From positions 30,778 to 94,777 of the forward strand of contig JAUCBJ010004753.1 of assembly GCA_032718475.1 (NCBI GenBank): DNA of 64,000 nucleotides. The letters are read 5' to 3'. A program made the position numbers and the translations under genes. A model generated the notes under the pieces. It did no database searches and was not told the DNA's origin. It was given only the letters and a program-made list of their open reading frames with translations. The number at the start of each line of letters is the position of its first letter. The first letter of the stretch is position 1. The DNA is from Nemertoderma westbladi. Lineage: Eukaryota > Xenacoelomorpha > Nemertodermatida > Nemertodermatidae. This document shows positions 28,525-41,130 of this stretch, piece after piece.

Positions 28525-29300
28525 ATCATTCCTCCTTACCCATATATTAATCAGCCAGACATAGTGCCGAATCATTCCTGCTTACCCATCTATTAATTAG
28601 TCAGACATAGTGCCGAATCATTCCTGCTTACCCATCTATTAATTAGTCAGACATAGTGCCGAATCATTCCTGCTTACCCATCTATTAATTAGTCAGACAT
28701 AGTGCCGAGTCATTCCTGCTTACCCATCTATTAATTAGTCAGACATAGTGCCGAATCATTCCTGCTTACCCATCTATTAATTAGTCAGACATAGTGCCGA
28801 ATCATTCCTGCTTACCCATCTATTAATTAGTCAGACATAGTGCCGAATCATTCCTGCTTACCCATCTATTAATTAGTCAGACATAGTGCCGAGTCATTCC
28901 TGCTTACCCATCTATTAATTAGTCAGACATAGTGCCGAGTCATTCCTGCTTACCCATCTATTAATTAGTCAGACATAGTGCCGAGTCATTCCTGCTTACC
29001 CATCTATTAATTAGTCAGACATAGTGCCGAATCATTCCTGCTTACCCATCTATTAATTAGTCAGACATAGTGCCGAATCATTCCTGCTTACCCATCTATT
29101 AATTAGTCAGACATAGTGCCGAATCATTCCTGCTTACCCATCTATTAATTAGTCAGACATAGTGCCGAGTCATTCCTGCTTACCCATCTATTAATTAGTC
29201 AGACATAGTGCCGAATCATTCCTGCCTACCCATCTATTAATCAGCCAGACATAGTGCCGAATCATTCCTGCCTACCCATCTATTAATCAGCCAGACATAG
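28525..29300. repeat. Higher-order 14-unit module, ancestral form (copy 3)
   Basis: The unit order a-a-g-a-a-a-g-g-g-a-a-a-g-a is the same as at 2110, 6945 and 36665. The sixth unit here keeps the ordinary ACATAGTG (about 28835–28842) in place of ACATATTG. The G-to-T change therefore probably arose in the lineage leading to the other three copies. A 45-bp unit (CCTTACCATC, 28351) lies just upstream. Confidence 0.85.
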
Positions 29301-29699
29301 TGCCGAATCATTCCTCCTTACCCATATATTAATCAGCCAGACATAGTGCCGAATCATTCCTGCTTACCCATCTATTAATCAGCCAGACATAGTGCCGAAT
29401 CATTCCTGCCTACCCATCTATTAATCAGCCAGACATAGTGCCGAATCATTCCTCCTTACCCATATATTAATCAGCCAGACATAGTGCCGAATCATTCCTG
29501 CTTACCCATCTATTAATTAGTCAGACATAGTGCCGAATCATTCCTGCTTACCCATCTATTAATTAGTCAGACATAGTGCCGAATCATTCCTGCTTACCCA
29601 TCTATTAATTAGTCAGACATAGTGCCGAATCATTCCTGCTTACCCATCTATTAATTAGTCAGACATAGTGCCGAATCATTCCTGCTTACCCATCTATTA

Positions 29700-30300
29700 A
29701 TCAGCCATGCATAGTGCCGAGTCATTCCTGCTTACCCATCTATTAATTAGTCAGACATAGTGCCGAGTCATTCCTGCTTACCCATCTATTAATTAGTCAG
29801 ACATAGTTCCGGGTCATTCCTGCTTACCCATCTATTAATTAGTCAGACATAGTTCCGGGTCATTCCTGCTTACCCATCTATTAATTAGTCAGACATAGTG
29901 CCGAATCATTCCTGCTTACCCATCTATTAATTAGTCAGACATAGTGCCGAGTCATTCCTGCTTACCCATCTATTAATCAGCCAGACATAGTGCCGAGTCA
30001 TTCCTGCTTACCCATCTATTAATAAGCCAGACATAGTGCCGAGTCAATCCTGCCTCTTCATCTATTAATTAGTCAGACATAGTTCCGGGTCATTCCTGCT
30101 TACCCATCTATTAATTAGTCAGACATAGTGCCGAATCATTCCTGCTTACCCATCTATTAATCAGCCATGCATAGTGCCGAGTCATTCCTGCTTACCCATC
30201 TATTAATTAGTCAGACATAGTGCCGAGTCATTCCTGCTTACCCATCTATTAATTAGTCAGACATAGTTCCGGGTCATTCCTGCTTACCCATCTATTAATC
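29700..30300. repeat. Distant copy of the TAATAAGCC/CTCTTC higher-order block
   Basis: It carries the same rare marker pair as the 10-unit tandem duplication at 22.6–23.6 kb: TAATAAGCC at 30020, then GAGTCAATCC and CTCTTC just before 30060. The TTCCGGG units lie in the same order around it. Only one copy is present here, so the 10-unit tandem expansion at 22.6–23.6 kb either came later or was lost here. Confidence 0.82.
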
Positions 30301-32672
30301 AGCCATGCATAGTGCCGAGTCATTCCTGCTTACCCATCTATTAATCAGCCAGACATAGTTCCGGGTCATTCCTGCTTACCCATCTATTAATTAGTCAGAC
30401 ATAGTGCCGAATCATTCCTGCCTCGTCATCTATTAATTAGTCAGACATAGTGCCGAATCATTCCTCCTTACCCATCTATTAATCAGCCAGACCTAGTGCC
30501 GAGTCATTCCTGCTTACCCATCTATTAATCAGCCATGCATAGTGCCGAGTCATTCCTGCTTACCCATCTATTAATTAGTCAGACATAGTTCCGGGTCATT
30601 CCTGCTTACCCATCTATTAATTAGTCAGACATAGTTCCGGGTCATTCCTGCTTACCCATCTATTAATTAGTCAGACATAGTGCCGAATCATTCCTGCTTA
30701 CCCATCTATTAATTAGTCAGACATAGTGCCGAGTCATTCCTGCTTACCCATCTATTAATCAGCCAGACATAGTGCCGAGTCATTCCTGCTTACCCATCTA
30801 TTAATCAGCCATGCATAGTGCCGAGTCATTCCTGCTTACCCATCTATTAATCAGCCATGCATAGTGCCGAGTCATTCCTGCTTACCCATCTATTAATTAG
30901 TCAGACATAGTGCCGAGTCATTCCTGCTTACCCATCTATTAATTAGTCAGACATAGTGCCGAGTCATTCCTGCTTACCCATCTATTAATCAGCCATGCAT
31001 AGTGCCGAGTCATTCCTGCTTACCCATCTATTAATTAGTCAGACATAGTGCCGAGTCATTCCTGCTTACCCATCTATTAATCAGCCATGCATAGTGCCGA
31101 GTCATTCCTGCTTACCCATCTATTAATTAGTCAGACATAGTGCCGAGTCATTCCTGCTTACCCATCTATTAATCAGCCATGCATAGTGCCGAGTCATTCC
31201 TGCTTACCCATCTATTAATTAGTCAGACATAGTGCCGAGTCATTCCTGCTTACCCATCTATTAATCAGCCATGCATAGTGCCGAGTCATTCCTGCTTACC
31301 CATCTATTAATCAGCCATGCATAGTGCCGAGTCATTCCTGCTTACCCATCTATTAATTAGTCAGACATAGTGCCGAATCATTCCTGCTTACCCATCTATT
31401 AATTAGCCAGACATAGTGCCGAATCATTCCTGCTTACCCATCTATTAATCAGCCATGCATAGTGCCGAGTCATTCCTGCTTACCCATCTATTAATTAGTC
31501 AGACATAGTGCCGAGTCATTCCTGCTTACCCATCTATTAATCAGCCAGACATAGTGCCGAGTCATTCCTGCTTACCCATCTATTAATCAGCCAGACATAG
31601 TGCCGAATCATTCCTGCTTACCCATCTATTAATTAGCCAGACATAGTGCCGAATCATTCCTGCTTACCCATCTATTAATCAGCCATGCATAGTGCCGAGT
31701 CATTCCTGCTTACCCATCTATTAATTAGTCAGACATAGTGCCGAATCATTCCTCCTTACCCATCTATTAATTAGTCAGACATAGTGCCGAGTCATTCCTG
31801 CTTACCCATCTATTAATCAGCCATGCATAGTGCCGAGTCATTCCTGCTTACCCATCTATTAATCAGCCAGACATAGTGCCGAATCATTCCTGCTTACCCA
31901 TCTATTAATCAGCCATGCATAGTGCCGAGTCATTCCTGCTTACCCATCTATTAATTAGTCAGACATAGTGCCGAATCATTCCTCCTTACCCATCTATTAA
32001 TTAGTCAGACATAGTTCCGGGTCATTCCTGCTTACCCATCTATTAATTAGTCAGACATAGTTCCGGGTCATTCCTGCTTACCCATCTATTAATCAGCCAT
32101 GCATAGTGCCGAGTCATTCCTGCTTACCCATCTATTAATTAGTCAGACATAGTGCCGAATCATTCCTCCTTACCCATCTATTAATTAGTCAGACATAGTG
32201 CCGAGTCATTCCTGCTTACCCATCTATTAATCAGCCATGCATAGTGCCGAGTCATTCCTGCTTACCCATCTATTAATTAGTCAGACATAGTGCCGAATCA
32301 TTCCTGCTTACCCATCTATTAATTAGTCAGACATAGTGCCGAATCATTCCTGCTTACCCATCTATTAATTAGTCAGACATAGTGCCGAATCATTCCTCCT
32401 TACCCATCTATTAATTAGTCAGACATAGTGCCGAATCATTCCTCCTTACCCATCTATTAATTAGTCAGACATAGTGCCGAGTCATTCCTGCTTACCCATC
32501 TATTAATCAGCCATGCATAGTGCCGAGTCATTCCTGCTTACCCATCTATTAATTAGTCAGACATAGTGCCGAATCATTCCTGCTTACCCATCTATTAATT
32601 AGTCAGACATAGTGCCGAATCATTCCTGCTTACCCATCTATTAATCAGCCATGCATAGTGCCGAGTCATTCC

Positions 32673-34935
32673 TGCTTACCCATCTATTAATTAGTCAGAC
32701 ATAGTGCCGAATCATTCCTCCTTACCCATCTATTAATTAGTCAGACATAGTGCCGAGTCATTCCTGCTTACCCATCTATTAATCAGCCATGCATAGTGCC
32801 GAGTCATTCCTGCCTCGTCATCTATTAATCAGCCAGACATAGTGCCGAGTCATTCCTGCTTACCCATCTATTAATTAGTCAGACATAGTGCCGAATCATT
32901 CCTCCTTACCCATCTATTAATTAGTCAGACATAGTTCCGGGTCATTCCTGCTTACCCATCTATTAATTAGTCAGACATAGTTCCGGGTCATTCCTGCTTA
33001 CCCATCTATTAATTAGTCAGACATAGTGCCGAGTCATTCCTGCCTCGTCATCTATTAATCAGCCAGACATAGTGCCGAATCATTCCTGCCTCGTCATCTA
33101 TTAATCAGCCAGACATAGTGCCGAATCATTCCTGCCTCGTCATCTATTAATCAGCCAGACATAGTGCCGAATCATTCCTGCCTCGTCATCTATTAATCAG
33201 CCAGACATAGTGCCGAATCATTCCTGCCTCGTCATCTATTAATCAGCCAGACATAGTGCCGAATCATTCCTGCCTCGTCATCTATTAATCAGTCAGACAT
33301 AGTGCCGAGTCATTCCTTCTTACCCATCTATTAATCAGCCATGCATAGTGCCGAGTCATTCCTGCTTACCCATCTATTAATTAGTCAGACATAGTGCCGA
33401 ATCATTCCTGCTTACCCATCTATTAATCAGCCAGACATAGTGCCGAGTCATTCCTGCTTACCCATCTATTAATCAGCCAGACATAGTGCCGAATCATTCC
33501 TCCTTACCCATATATTAATCAGCCAGACATAGTGCCGAATCATTCCTGCTTACCCATCTATTAATCAGCCAGACATAGTGCCGAATCATTCCTGCCTACC
33601 CATCTATTAATCAGCCAGACATAGTGCCGAATCATTCCTCCTTACCCATCTATTAATCAGCCAGACATAGTGCCGAATCATTCCTGCCTACCCATCTATT
33701 AATCAGCCAGACATAGTGCCGAATCATTCCTGCCTACCCATCTATTAATCAGCCAGACATAGTGCCGAATCATTCCTCCTTACCCATATATTAATCAGCC
33801 AGACATAGTGCCGAATCATTCCTGCTTACCCATCTATTAATCAGCCAGACATAGTGCCGAATCATTCCTGCCTACCCATCTATTAATCAGCCAGACATAG
33901 TGCCGAATCATTCCTCCTTACCCATATATTAATCAGCCAGACATAGTGCCGAATCATTCCTGCTTACCCATCTATTAATTAGTCAGACATAGTGCCGAAT
34001 CATTCCTGCTTACCCATCTATTAATCAGCCAGACATAGTGCCGAATCATTCCTGCTTACCCATCTATTAATCAGCCAGACATAGTGCCGAGTCATTCCTG
34101 CTTACCCATCTATTAATCAGCCATGCATAGTGCCGAGTCATTCCTGCTTACCCATCTATTAATTAGTCAGACATAGTTCCGGGTCATTCCTGCTTACCCA
34201 TCTATTAATTAGTCAGACATAGTTCCGGGTCATTCCTGCTTACCCATCTATTAATTAGTCAGACATAGTGCCGAATCATTCCTGCTTACCCATCTATTAA
34301 TTAGTCAGACATAGTGCCGAATCATTCCTGCTTACCCATCTATTAATCAGCCATGCATAGTGCCGAATCATTCCTGCTTACCCATCTATTAATCAGCCAT
34401 GCATAGTGCCGAATCATTCCTGCTTACCCATCTATTAATCAGCCATGCATAGTGCCGAGTCATTCCTGCTTACCCATCTATTAATTAGTCAGACATAGTG
34501 CCGAATCATTCCTGCTTACCCATCTATTAATCAGCCAGACATAGTGCCGAGTCATTCCTGCTTACCCATCTATTAATCAGCCATGCATAGTGCCGAGTCA
34601 TTCCTGCTTACCCATCTATTAATTAGTCAGACATAGTTCCGGGTCATTCCTGCTCACCCATCTATTAATCAGCCAGACATAGTGCCGAGTCATTCCTGCT
34701 TACCCATCTATTAATTAGTCAGACATAGTGCCGAGTCATTCCTGCCTCGTCATCTATTAATCAGCCAGACATAGTGCCGAATCATTCCTGCCTCGTCATC
34801 TATTAATCAGCCAGACATAGTGCCGAATCATTCCTGCCTCGTCATCTATTAATCAGCCAGACATAGTGCCGAATCATTCCTGCCTCGTCATCTATTAATC
34901 AGCCAGACCTAGTGCCGAGTCATTCCTTCTTACCC
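32673..34935. repeat. Long higher-order block, copy 2 (pairs with 25820–27990)
   Basis: Copy of the 25.8–28.0 kb block, containing six CTCGT units ending in CCTTCTT at 33315, ATATATT units, a TTCCGGG pair and a second CTCGT run ending in CCTTCTT at 34925. Two additional units with CAGCCATGC and GAATC (about 34345–34430) are inserted relative to the other copy. That combination is uncommon, since CATGC normally travels with GAG, which suggests a local two-unit duplication of a recombinant unit. Confidence 0.85.
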
Positions 34936-35422
34936 ATCTATTAATCAGCCATGCATAGTGCCGAGTCATTCCTGCTTACCCATCTATTAATTAGCCAGAC
35001 ATAGTGCCGAATCATTCCTCCTTACCCATCTATTAATCAGCCAGACATAGTGCCGAGTCATTCCTGCTTACCCATCTATTAATCAGCCAGACATAGTGCC
35101 GAGTCATTCCTGCTTACCCATCTATTAATCAGCCAGACATAGTGCCGAATCATTCCTCCTTACCCATATATTAATCAGCCAGACATAGTGCCGAATCATT
35201 CCTGCTTACCCATCTATTAATCAGCCAGACATAGTGCCGAATCATTCCTGCCTACCCATCTATTAATCAGCCAGACATAGTGCCGAATCATTCCTCCTTA
35301 CCATCTATTAATCAGCCAGACATAGTGCCGAGTCATTCCTGCTTACCCATCTATTAATCAGCCAGACATAGTGCCGAATCATTCCTCCTTACCCATCTAT
35401 TAATCAGCCAGACATAGTGCCG
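34741..35422. repeat. 26-unit duplication, copy 1
   Basis: Starts with four CTCGT units and GACCTAG/CCTTCTT (34925), then a TTAGCCAGAC unit and a CCTCC unit, and includes a 45-bp unit with CCTTACCATC (about 35295–35305). The same series starts again at 35935, 1194 bp downstream. That equals 26 units minus the two 45-bp units between. A nested copy of part of it lies about 321 bp further on (35400–35630), giving the second 45-bp unit at 35621. Confidence 0.86.
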
Positions 35423-35934
35423 AGTCATTCCTGCTTACCCATCTATTAATCAGCCAGACATAGTGCCGAATCATTCCTCCTTACCCATATATTAATCAGC
35501 CAGACATAGTGCCGAATCATTCCTGCTTACCCATCTATTAATCAGCCAGACATAGTGCCGAATCATTCCTGCCTACCCATCTATTAATCAGCCAGACATA
35601 GTGCCGAATCATTCCTCCTTACCATCTATTAATCAGCCAGACATAGTGCCGAATCATTCCTGCCTACCCATCTATTAATCAGCCAGACATAGTGCCGAAT
35701 CATTCCTGCTTACCCATCTATTAATCAGCCAGACATAGTGCCGAATCATTCCTGCCTACCCATCTATTAATCAGCCAGACATAGTGCCGAATCATTCCTC
35801 CTTACCCATATATTAATCAGCCAGACATAGTGCCGAATCATTCCTGCTTACCCATCTATTAATTAGTCAGACATAGTGCCGAATCATTCCTGCTTACCCA
35901 TCTATTAATTAGTCAGACATAGTGCCGAGTCATT

Positions 35935-36616
35935 CCTGCCTCGTCATCTATTAATCAGCCAGACATAGTGCCGAATCATTCCTGCCTCGTCATCTATTAA
36001 TCAGCCAGACATAGTGCCGAATCATTCCTGCCTCGTCATCTATTAATCAGCCAGACATAGTGCCGAATCATTCCTGCCTCGTCATCTATTAATCAGCCAG
36101 ACCTAGTGCCGAGTCATTCCTTCTTACCCATCTATTAATCAGCCATGCATAGTGCCGAGTCATTCCTGCTTACCCATCTATTAATTAGCCAGACATAGTG
36201 CCGAATCATTCCTCCTTACCCATCTATTAATCAGCCAGACATAGTGCCGAGTCATTCCTGCTTACCCATCTATTAATCAGCCAGACATAGTGCCGAGTCA
36301 TTCCTGCTTACCCATCTATTAATCAGCCAGACATAGTGCCGAATCATTCCTCCTTACCCATATATTAATCAGCCAGACATAGTGCCGAATCATTCCTGCT
36401 TACCCATCTATTAATCAGCCAGACATAGTGCCGAATCATTCCTGCCTACCCATCTATTAATCAGCCAGACATAGTGCCGAATCATTCCTCCTTACCATCT
36501 ATTAATCAGCCAGACATAGTGCCGAGTCATTCCTGCTTACCCATCTATTAATCAGCCAGACATAGTGCCGAATCATTCCTCCTTACCCATCTATTAATCA
36601 GCCAGACATAGTGCCG
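35935..36616. repeat. 26-unit duplication, copy 2
   Basis: Repeats 34741–35422 at an offset of 1194 bp, with CCTTCTT at 36119 and the 45-bp CCTTACCATC unit at about 36489–36499. The match breaks near 36617, where this copy reads GAATC and the first copy reads GAGTC. The shared 45-bp unit is strong evidence of copying, because length variants are rare in the array. Confidence 0.86.
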
Positions 36617-36664
36617 AATCATTCCTGCCTACCCATCTATTAATCAGCCAGACATAGTGCCGAA

Positions 36665-37450
36665 TCATTCCTCCTTACCCATATATTAATCAGCCAGACA
36701 TAGTGCCGAATCATTCCTGCTTACCCATCTATTAATTAGTCAGACATAGTGCCGAATCATTCCTGCTTACCCATCTATTAATTAGTCAGACATAGTGCCG
36801 AATCATTCCTGCTTACCCATCTATTAATTAGTCAGACATAGTGCCGAGTCATTCCTGCTTACCCATCTATTAATTAGTCAGACATAGTGCCGAATCATTC
36901 CTGCTTACCCATCTATTAATTAGTCAGACATAGTGCCGAATCATTCCTGCTTACCCATCTATTAATTAGTCAGACATATTGCCGAATCATTCCTGCTTAC
37001 CCATCTATTAATTAGTCAGACATAGTGCCGAGTCATTCCTGCTTACCCATCTATTAATTAGTCAGACATAGTGCCGAGTCATTCCTGCTTACCCATCTAT
37101 TAATTAGTCAGACATAGTGCCGAGTCATTCCTGCTTACCCATCTATTAATTAGTCAGACATAGTGCCGAATCATTCCTGCTTACCCATCTATTAATTAGT
37201 CAGACATAGTGCCGAATCATTCCTGCTTACCCATCTATTAATTAGTCAGACATAGTGCCGAATCATTCCTGCTTACCCATCTATTAATTAGTCAGACATA
37301 GTGCCGAGTCATTCCTGCTTACCCATCTATTAATTAGTCAGACATAGTGCCGAATCATTCCTGCCTACCCATCTATTAATCAGCCAGACATAGTGCCGAA
37401 TCATTCCTGCCTACCCATCTATTAATCAGCCAGACATAGTGCCGAATCAT
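36665..37450. repeat. Higher-order module with ATATT marker (copy 4)
   Basis: Carries the 14-unit GAA/GAG pattern seen at 2110, 6945 and 28525, with the derived ACATATTG at 36974 shared with the first two. CCTGCCTACCC and ATATATT units follow in the same order as at 7630–7910. Its distance from the 7253 marker is 29721 bp, which is 646 units plus a net 5 bp. This agrees with the length variants counted between (nine +1 and four −1 near that span, by eye). Confidence 0.84.
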
Positions 37451-39719
37451 TCCTCCTTACCCATATATTAATCAGCCAGACATAGTGCCGAATCATTCCT
37501 GCTTACCCATCTATTAATCAGCCAGACATAGTGCCGAATCATTCCTGCCTACCCATCTATTAATCAGCCAGACATAGTGCCGAATCATTCCTCCTTACCC
37601 ATATATTAATCAGCCAGACATAGTGCCGAATCATTCCTGCTTACCCATCTATTAATTAGTCAGACATAGTGCCGAATCATTCCTGCTTACCCATCTATTA
37701 ATTAGTCAGACATAGTGCCGAATCATTCCTGCTTACCCATCTATTAATTAGTCAGACATAGTGCCGAATCATTCCTGCTTACCCATCTATTAATTAGTCA
37801 GACATAGTGCCGAATCATTCCTGCTTACCCATCTATTAATTAGTCAGACATAGTGCCGAGTCATTCCTGCTTACCCATCTATTAATTAGTCAGACATAGT
37901 GCCGAATCATTCCTGCTTACCCATCTATTAATCAGCCAGACATAGTGCCGAATCATTCCTGCCTACCCATCTATTAATCAGCCAGACATAGTGCCGAATC
38001 ATTCCTCCTTACCCATCTATTAATCAGCCAGACATAGTGCCGAATCATTCCTCCTTACCCATATATTAATCAGCCAGACATAGTGCCGAATCATTCCTGC
38101 TTACCCATCTATTAATTAGTCAGACATAGTGCCGAATCATTCCTGCTTACCCATCTATTAATCAGCCATGCATAGTGCCGAGTCATTCCTGCTTACCCAT
38201 CTATTAATCAGCCAGACATAGTGCCGAGTCATTCCTGCTTACCCATCTATTAATTAGTCAGACATAGTGCCGAGTCATTCCTGCTTACCCATCTATTAAT
38301 TAGTCAGACATAGTGCCGAATCATTCCTGCTTACCCATCTATTAATCAGCCATGCATAGTGCCGAGTCATTCCTGCTTACCCATCTATTAATCAGCCAGA
38401 CATAGTGCCGAGTCATTCCTGCTTACCCATCTATTAATTAGTCAGACATAGTGCCGAGTCATTCCTGCTTACCCATCTATTAATTAGTCAGACATAGTGC
38501 CGAATCATTCCTCCTTACCCATATATTAATCAGCCAGACATAGTGCCGAATCATTCCTGCTTACCCATCTATTAATTAGTCAGACATAGTGCCGAATCAT
38601 TCCTGCTTACCCATCTATTAATCAGCCATGCATAGTGCCGAGTCATTCCTGCTTACCCATCTATTAATCAGCCAGACATAGTGCCGAGTCATTCCTCCTT
38701 ACCCATCTATTAATCAGCCAGACATAGTGCCGAATCATTCCTGCTTACCCATCTATTAATTAGTCAGACATAGTGCCGAGTCATTCCTGCTTACCCATCT
38801 ATTAATCAGCCAGACATAGTGCCGAATCATTCCTGCTTACCCATCTATTAATCAGCCAGACATAGTGCCGAATCATTCCTGCTTACCCATCTATTAATTA
38901 GTCAGACATAGTGCCGAATCATTCCTGCTTACCCATCTATTAATCAGCCATGCATAGTGCCGAGTCATTCCTGCTTACCCATCTATTAATTAGCCAGACA
39001 TAGTGCCTTGTCATTCCTGCTTACCCATCTATTAATCAGCCAGACATAGTGCCGAATCATTCCTGCTTACCCATCTATTAATTAGTCAGACATAGTGCCG
39101 AATCATTCCTCCTTACCCATATATTAATCAGCCAGACATAGTGCCGAATCATTCCTGCTTACCCATCTATTAATTAGTCAGACATAGTGCCGAGTCATTC
39201 CTGCTTACCCATCTATTAATTAGTCAGACATAGTGCCGAATCATTCCTGCTTACCCATCTATTAATTAGTCAGACATAGTGCCGAATCATTCCTGCTTAC
39301 CCATCTATTAATCAGCCAGACATAGTGCCGAGTCATTCCTGCTTACCCATCTATTAATTAGTCAGACATAGTGCCGAATCATTCCTGCTTACCCATCTAT
39401 TAATCAGCCCAGACATAGTGCCGAATCATTCCTGCTTACCCATCTATTAATCAGCCATGCATAGTGCCGAGTCATTCCTGCTTACCCATCTATTAATTAG
39501 TCAGACATAGTGCCGAATCATTCCTGCTTACCCATCTATTAATCAGCCATGCATAGTGCCGAGTCATTCCTGCTTACCCATCTATTAATTAGTCAGACAT
39601 AGTGCCGAATCATTCCTGCTTACCCATCTATTAATCAGCCAGACATAGTGCCGAATCATTCCTGCTTACCCATCTATTAATTAGTCAGACATAGTGCCGA
39701 GTCATTCCTGCTTACCCAT

Positions 39720-41130
39720 CTATTAATCAGTCAGACATAGTGCCGAATCATTCCTGCTTACCCATCTATTAATTAGTCAGACATAGTGCCGAGTCATTCC
39801 TGCTTACCCATCTATTAATCAGTCAGACATAGTGCCGAATCATTCCTGCTTACCCATCTATTAATTAGTCAGACATAGTGCCGAATCATTCCTGCTTACC
39901 CATCTATTAATTAGTCAGACATAGTGCCGAATCATTCCTGCTTACCCATCTATTAATCAGCCAGACATAGTGCCGAATCATTCCTGCTTACCCATCTATT
40001 AATTAGTCAGACATAGTGCCGAGTCATTCCTGCTTACCCATCTATTAATCAGTCAGACATAGTGCCGAATCATTCCTGCTTACCCATCTATTAATCAGCC
40101 AGACATAGTGCCGAGTCATTCCTGCTTACCCATCTATTAATTAGTCAGACATAGTGCCGAGTCATTCCTGCTTACCCATCTATTAATTAGTCAGACATAG
40201 TGCCGAATCATTCCTGCTTACCCATCTATTAATCAGCCAGACATAGTGCCGAGTCATTCCTGCTTACCCATCTATTAATCAGTCAGACATAGTGCCGAAT
40301 CATTCCTGCTTACCCATCTATTAATTAGTCAGACATAGTGCCGAGTCATTCCTGCTTACCCATCTATTAATCAGTCAGACATAGTGCCGAATCATTCCTG
40401 CTTACCCATCTATTAATTAGTCAGACATAGTGCCGAATCATTCCTGCTTACCCATCTATTAATTAGTCAGACATAGTGCCGAATCATTCCTGCTTACCCA
40501 TCTATTAATCAGCCAGACATAGTGCCGAGTCATTCCTGCTTACCCATCTATTAATTAGTCAGACATAGTGCCGAATCATTCCTGCTTACCCATCTATTAA
40601 TCAGTCAGACATAGTGCCGAATCATTCCTGCTTACCCATCTATTAATTAGTCAGACATAGTGCCGAATCATTCCTGCTTACCCATCTATTAATTAGTCAG
40701 ACATAGTGCCGAATCATTCCTGCTTACCCATCTATTAATCAGCCAGACATAGTGCCGAGTCATTCCTGCTTACCCATCTATTAATTAGTCAGACATAGTG
40801 CCGAGTCATTCCTGCTTACCCATCTATTAATTAGTCAGACATAGTGCCGAATCATTCCTGCTTACCCATCTATTAATTAGTCAGACATAGTGCCGAGTCA
40901 TTCCTGCTTACCCATCTATTAATCAGTCAGACATAGTGCCGAATCATTCCTGCTTACCCATCTATTAATTAGTCAGACATAGTGCCGAGTCATTCCTGCT
41001 TACCCATCTATTAATCAGTCAGACATAGTGCCGAATCATTCCTGCTTACCCATCTATTAATTAGTCAGACATAGTGCCGAGTCATTCCTGCTTACCCATC
41101 TATTAATCAGTCAGACATAGTGCCGAATCA
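39720..41130. repeat. Satellite subdomain with CAGTCAGAC recombinant units
   Basis: Nine units combine C at position 22 with T at position 25 (CAGTCAGAC); in most of the array these two positions change together. They lie at 39728, 39820, 40050, 40280, 40372, 40602, 40924, 41016 and 41108, with spacings of 2, 5, 5, 2, 5, 7, 2 and 2 units. The recurring 2- and 5-unit spacing indicates local tandem copying of a small block. Scattered examples of the same unit occur near 9825, 10190, 10425, 26437, 33290, 44835, 45020, 51585, 51860, 52693 and 60290–60530. Confidence 0.75.
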
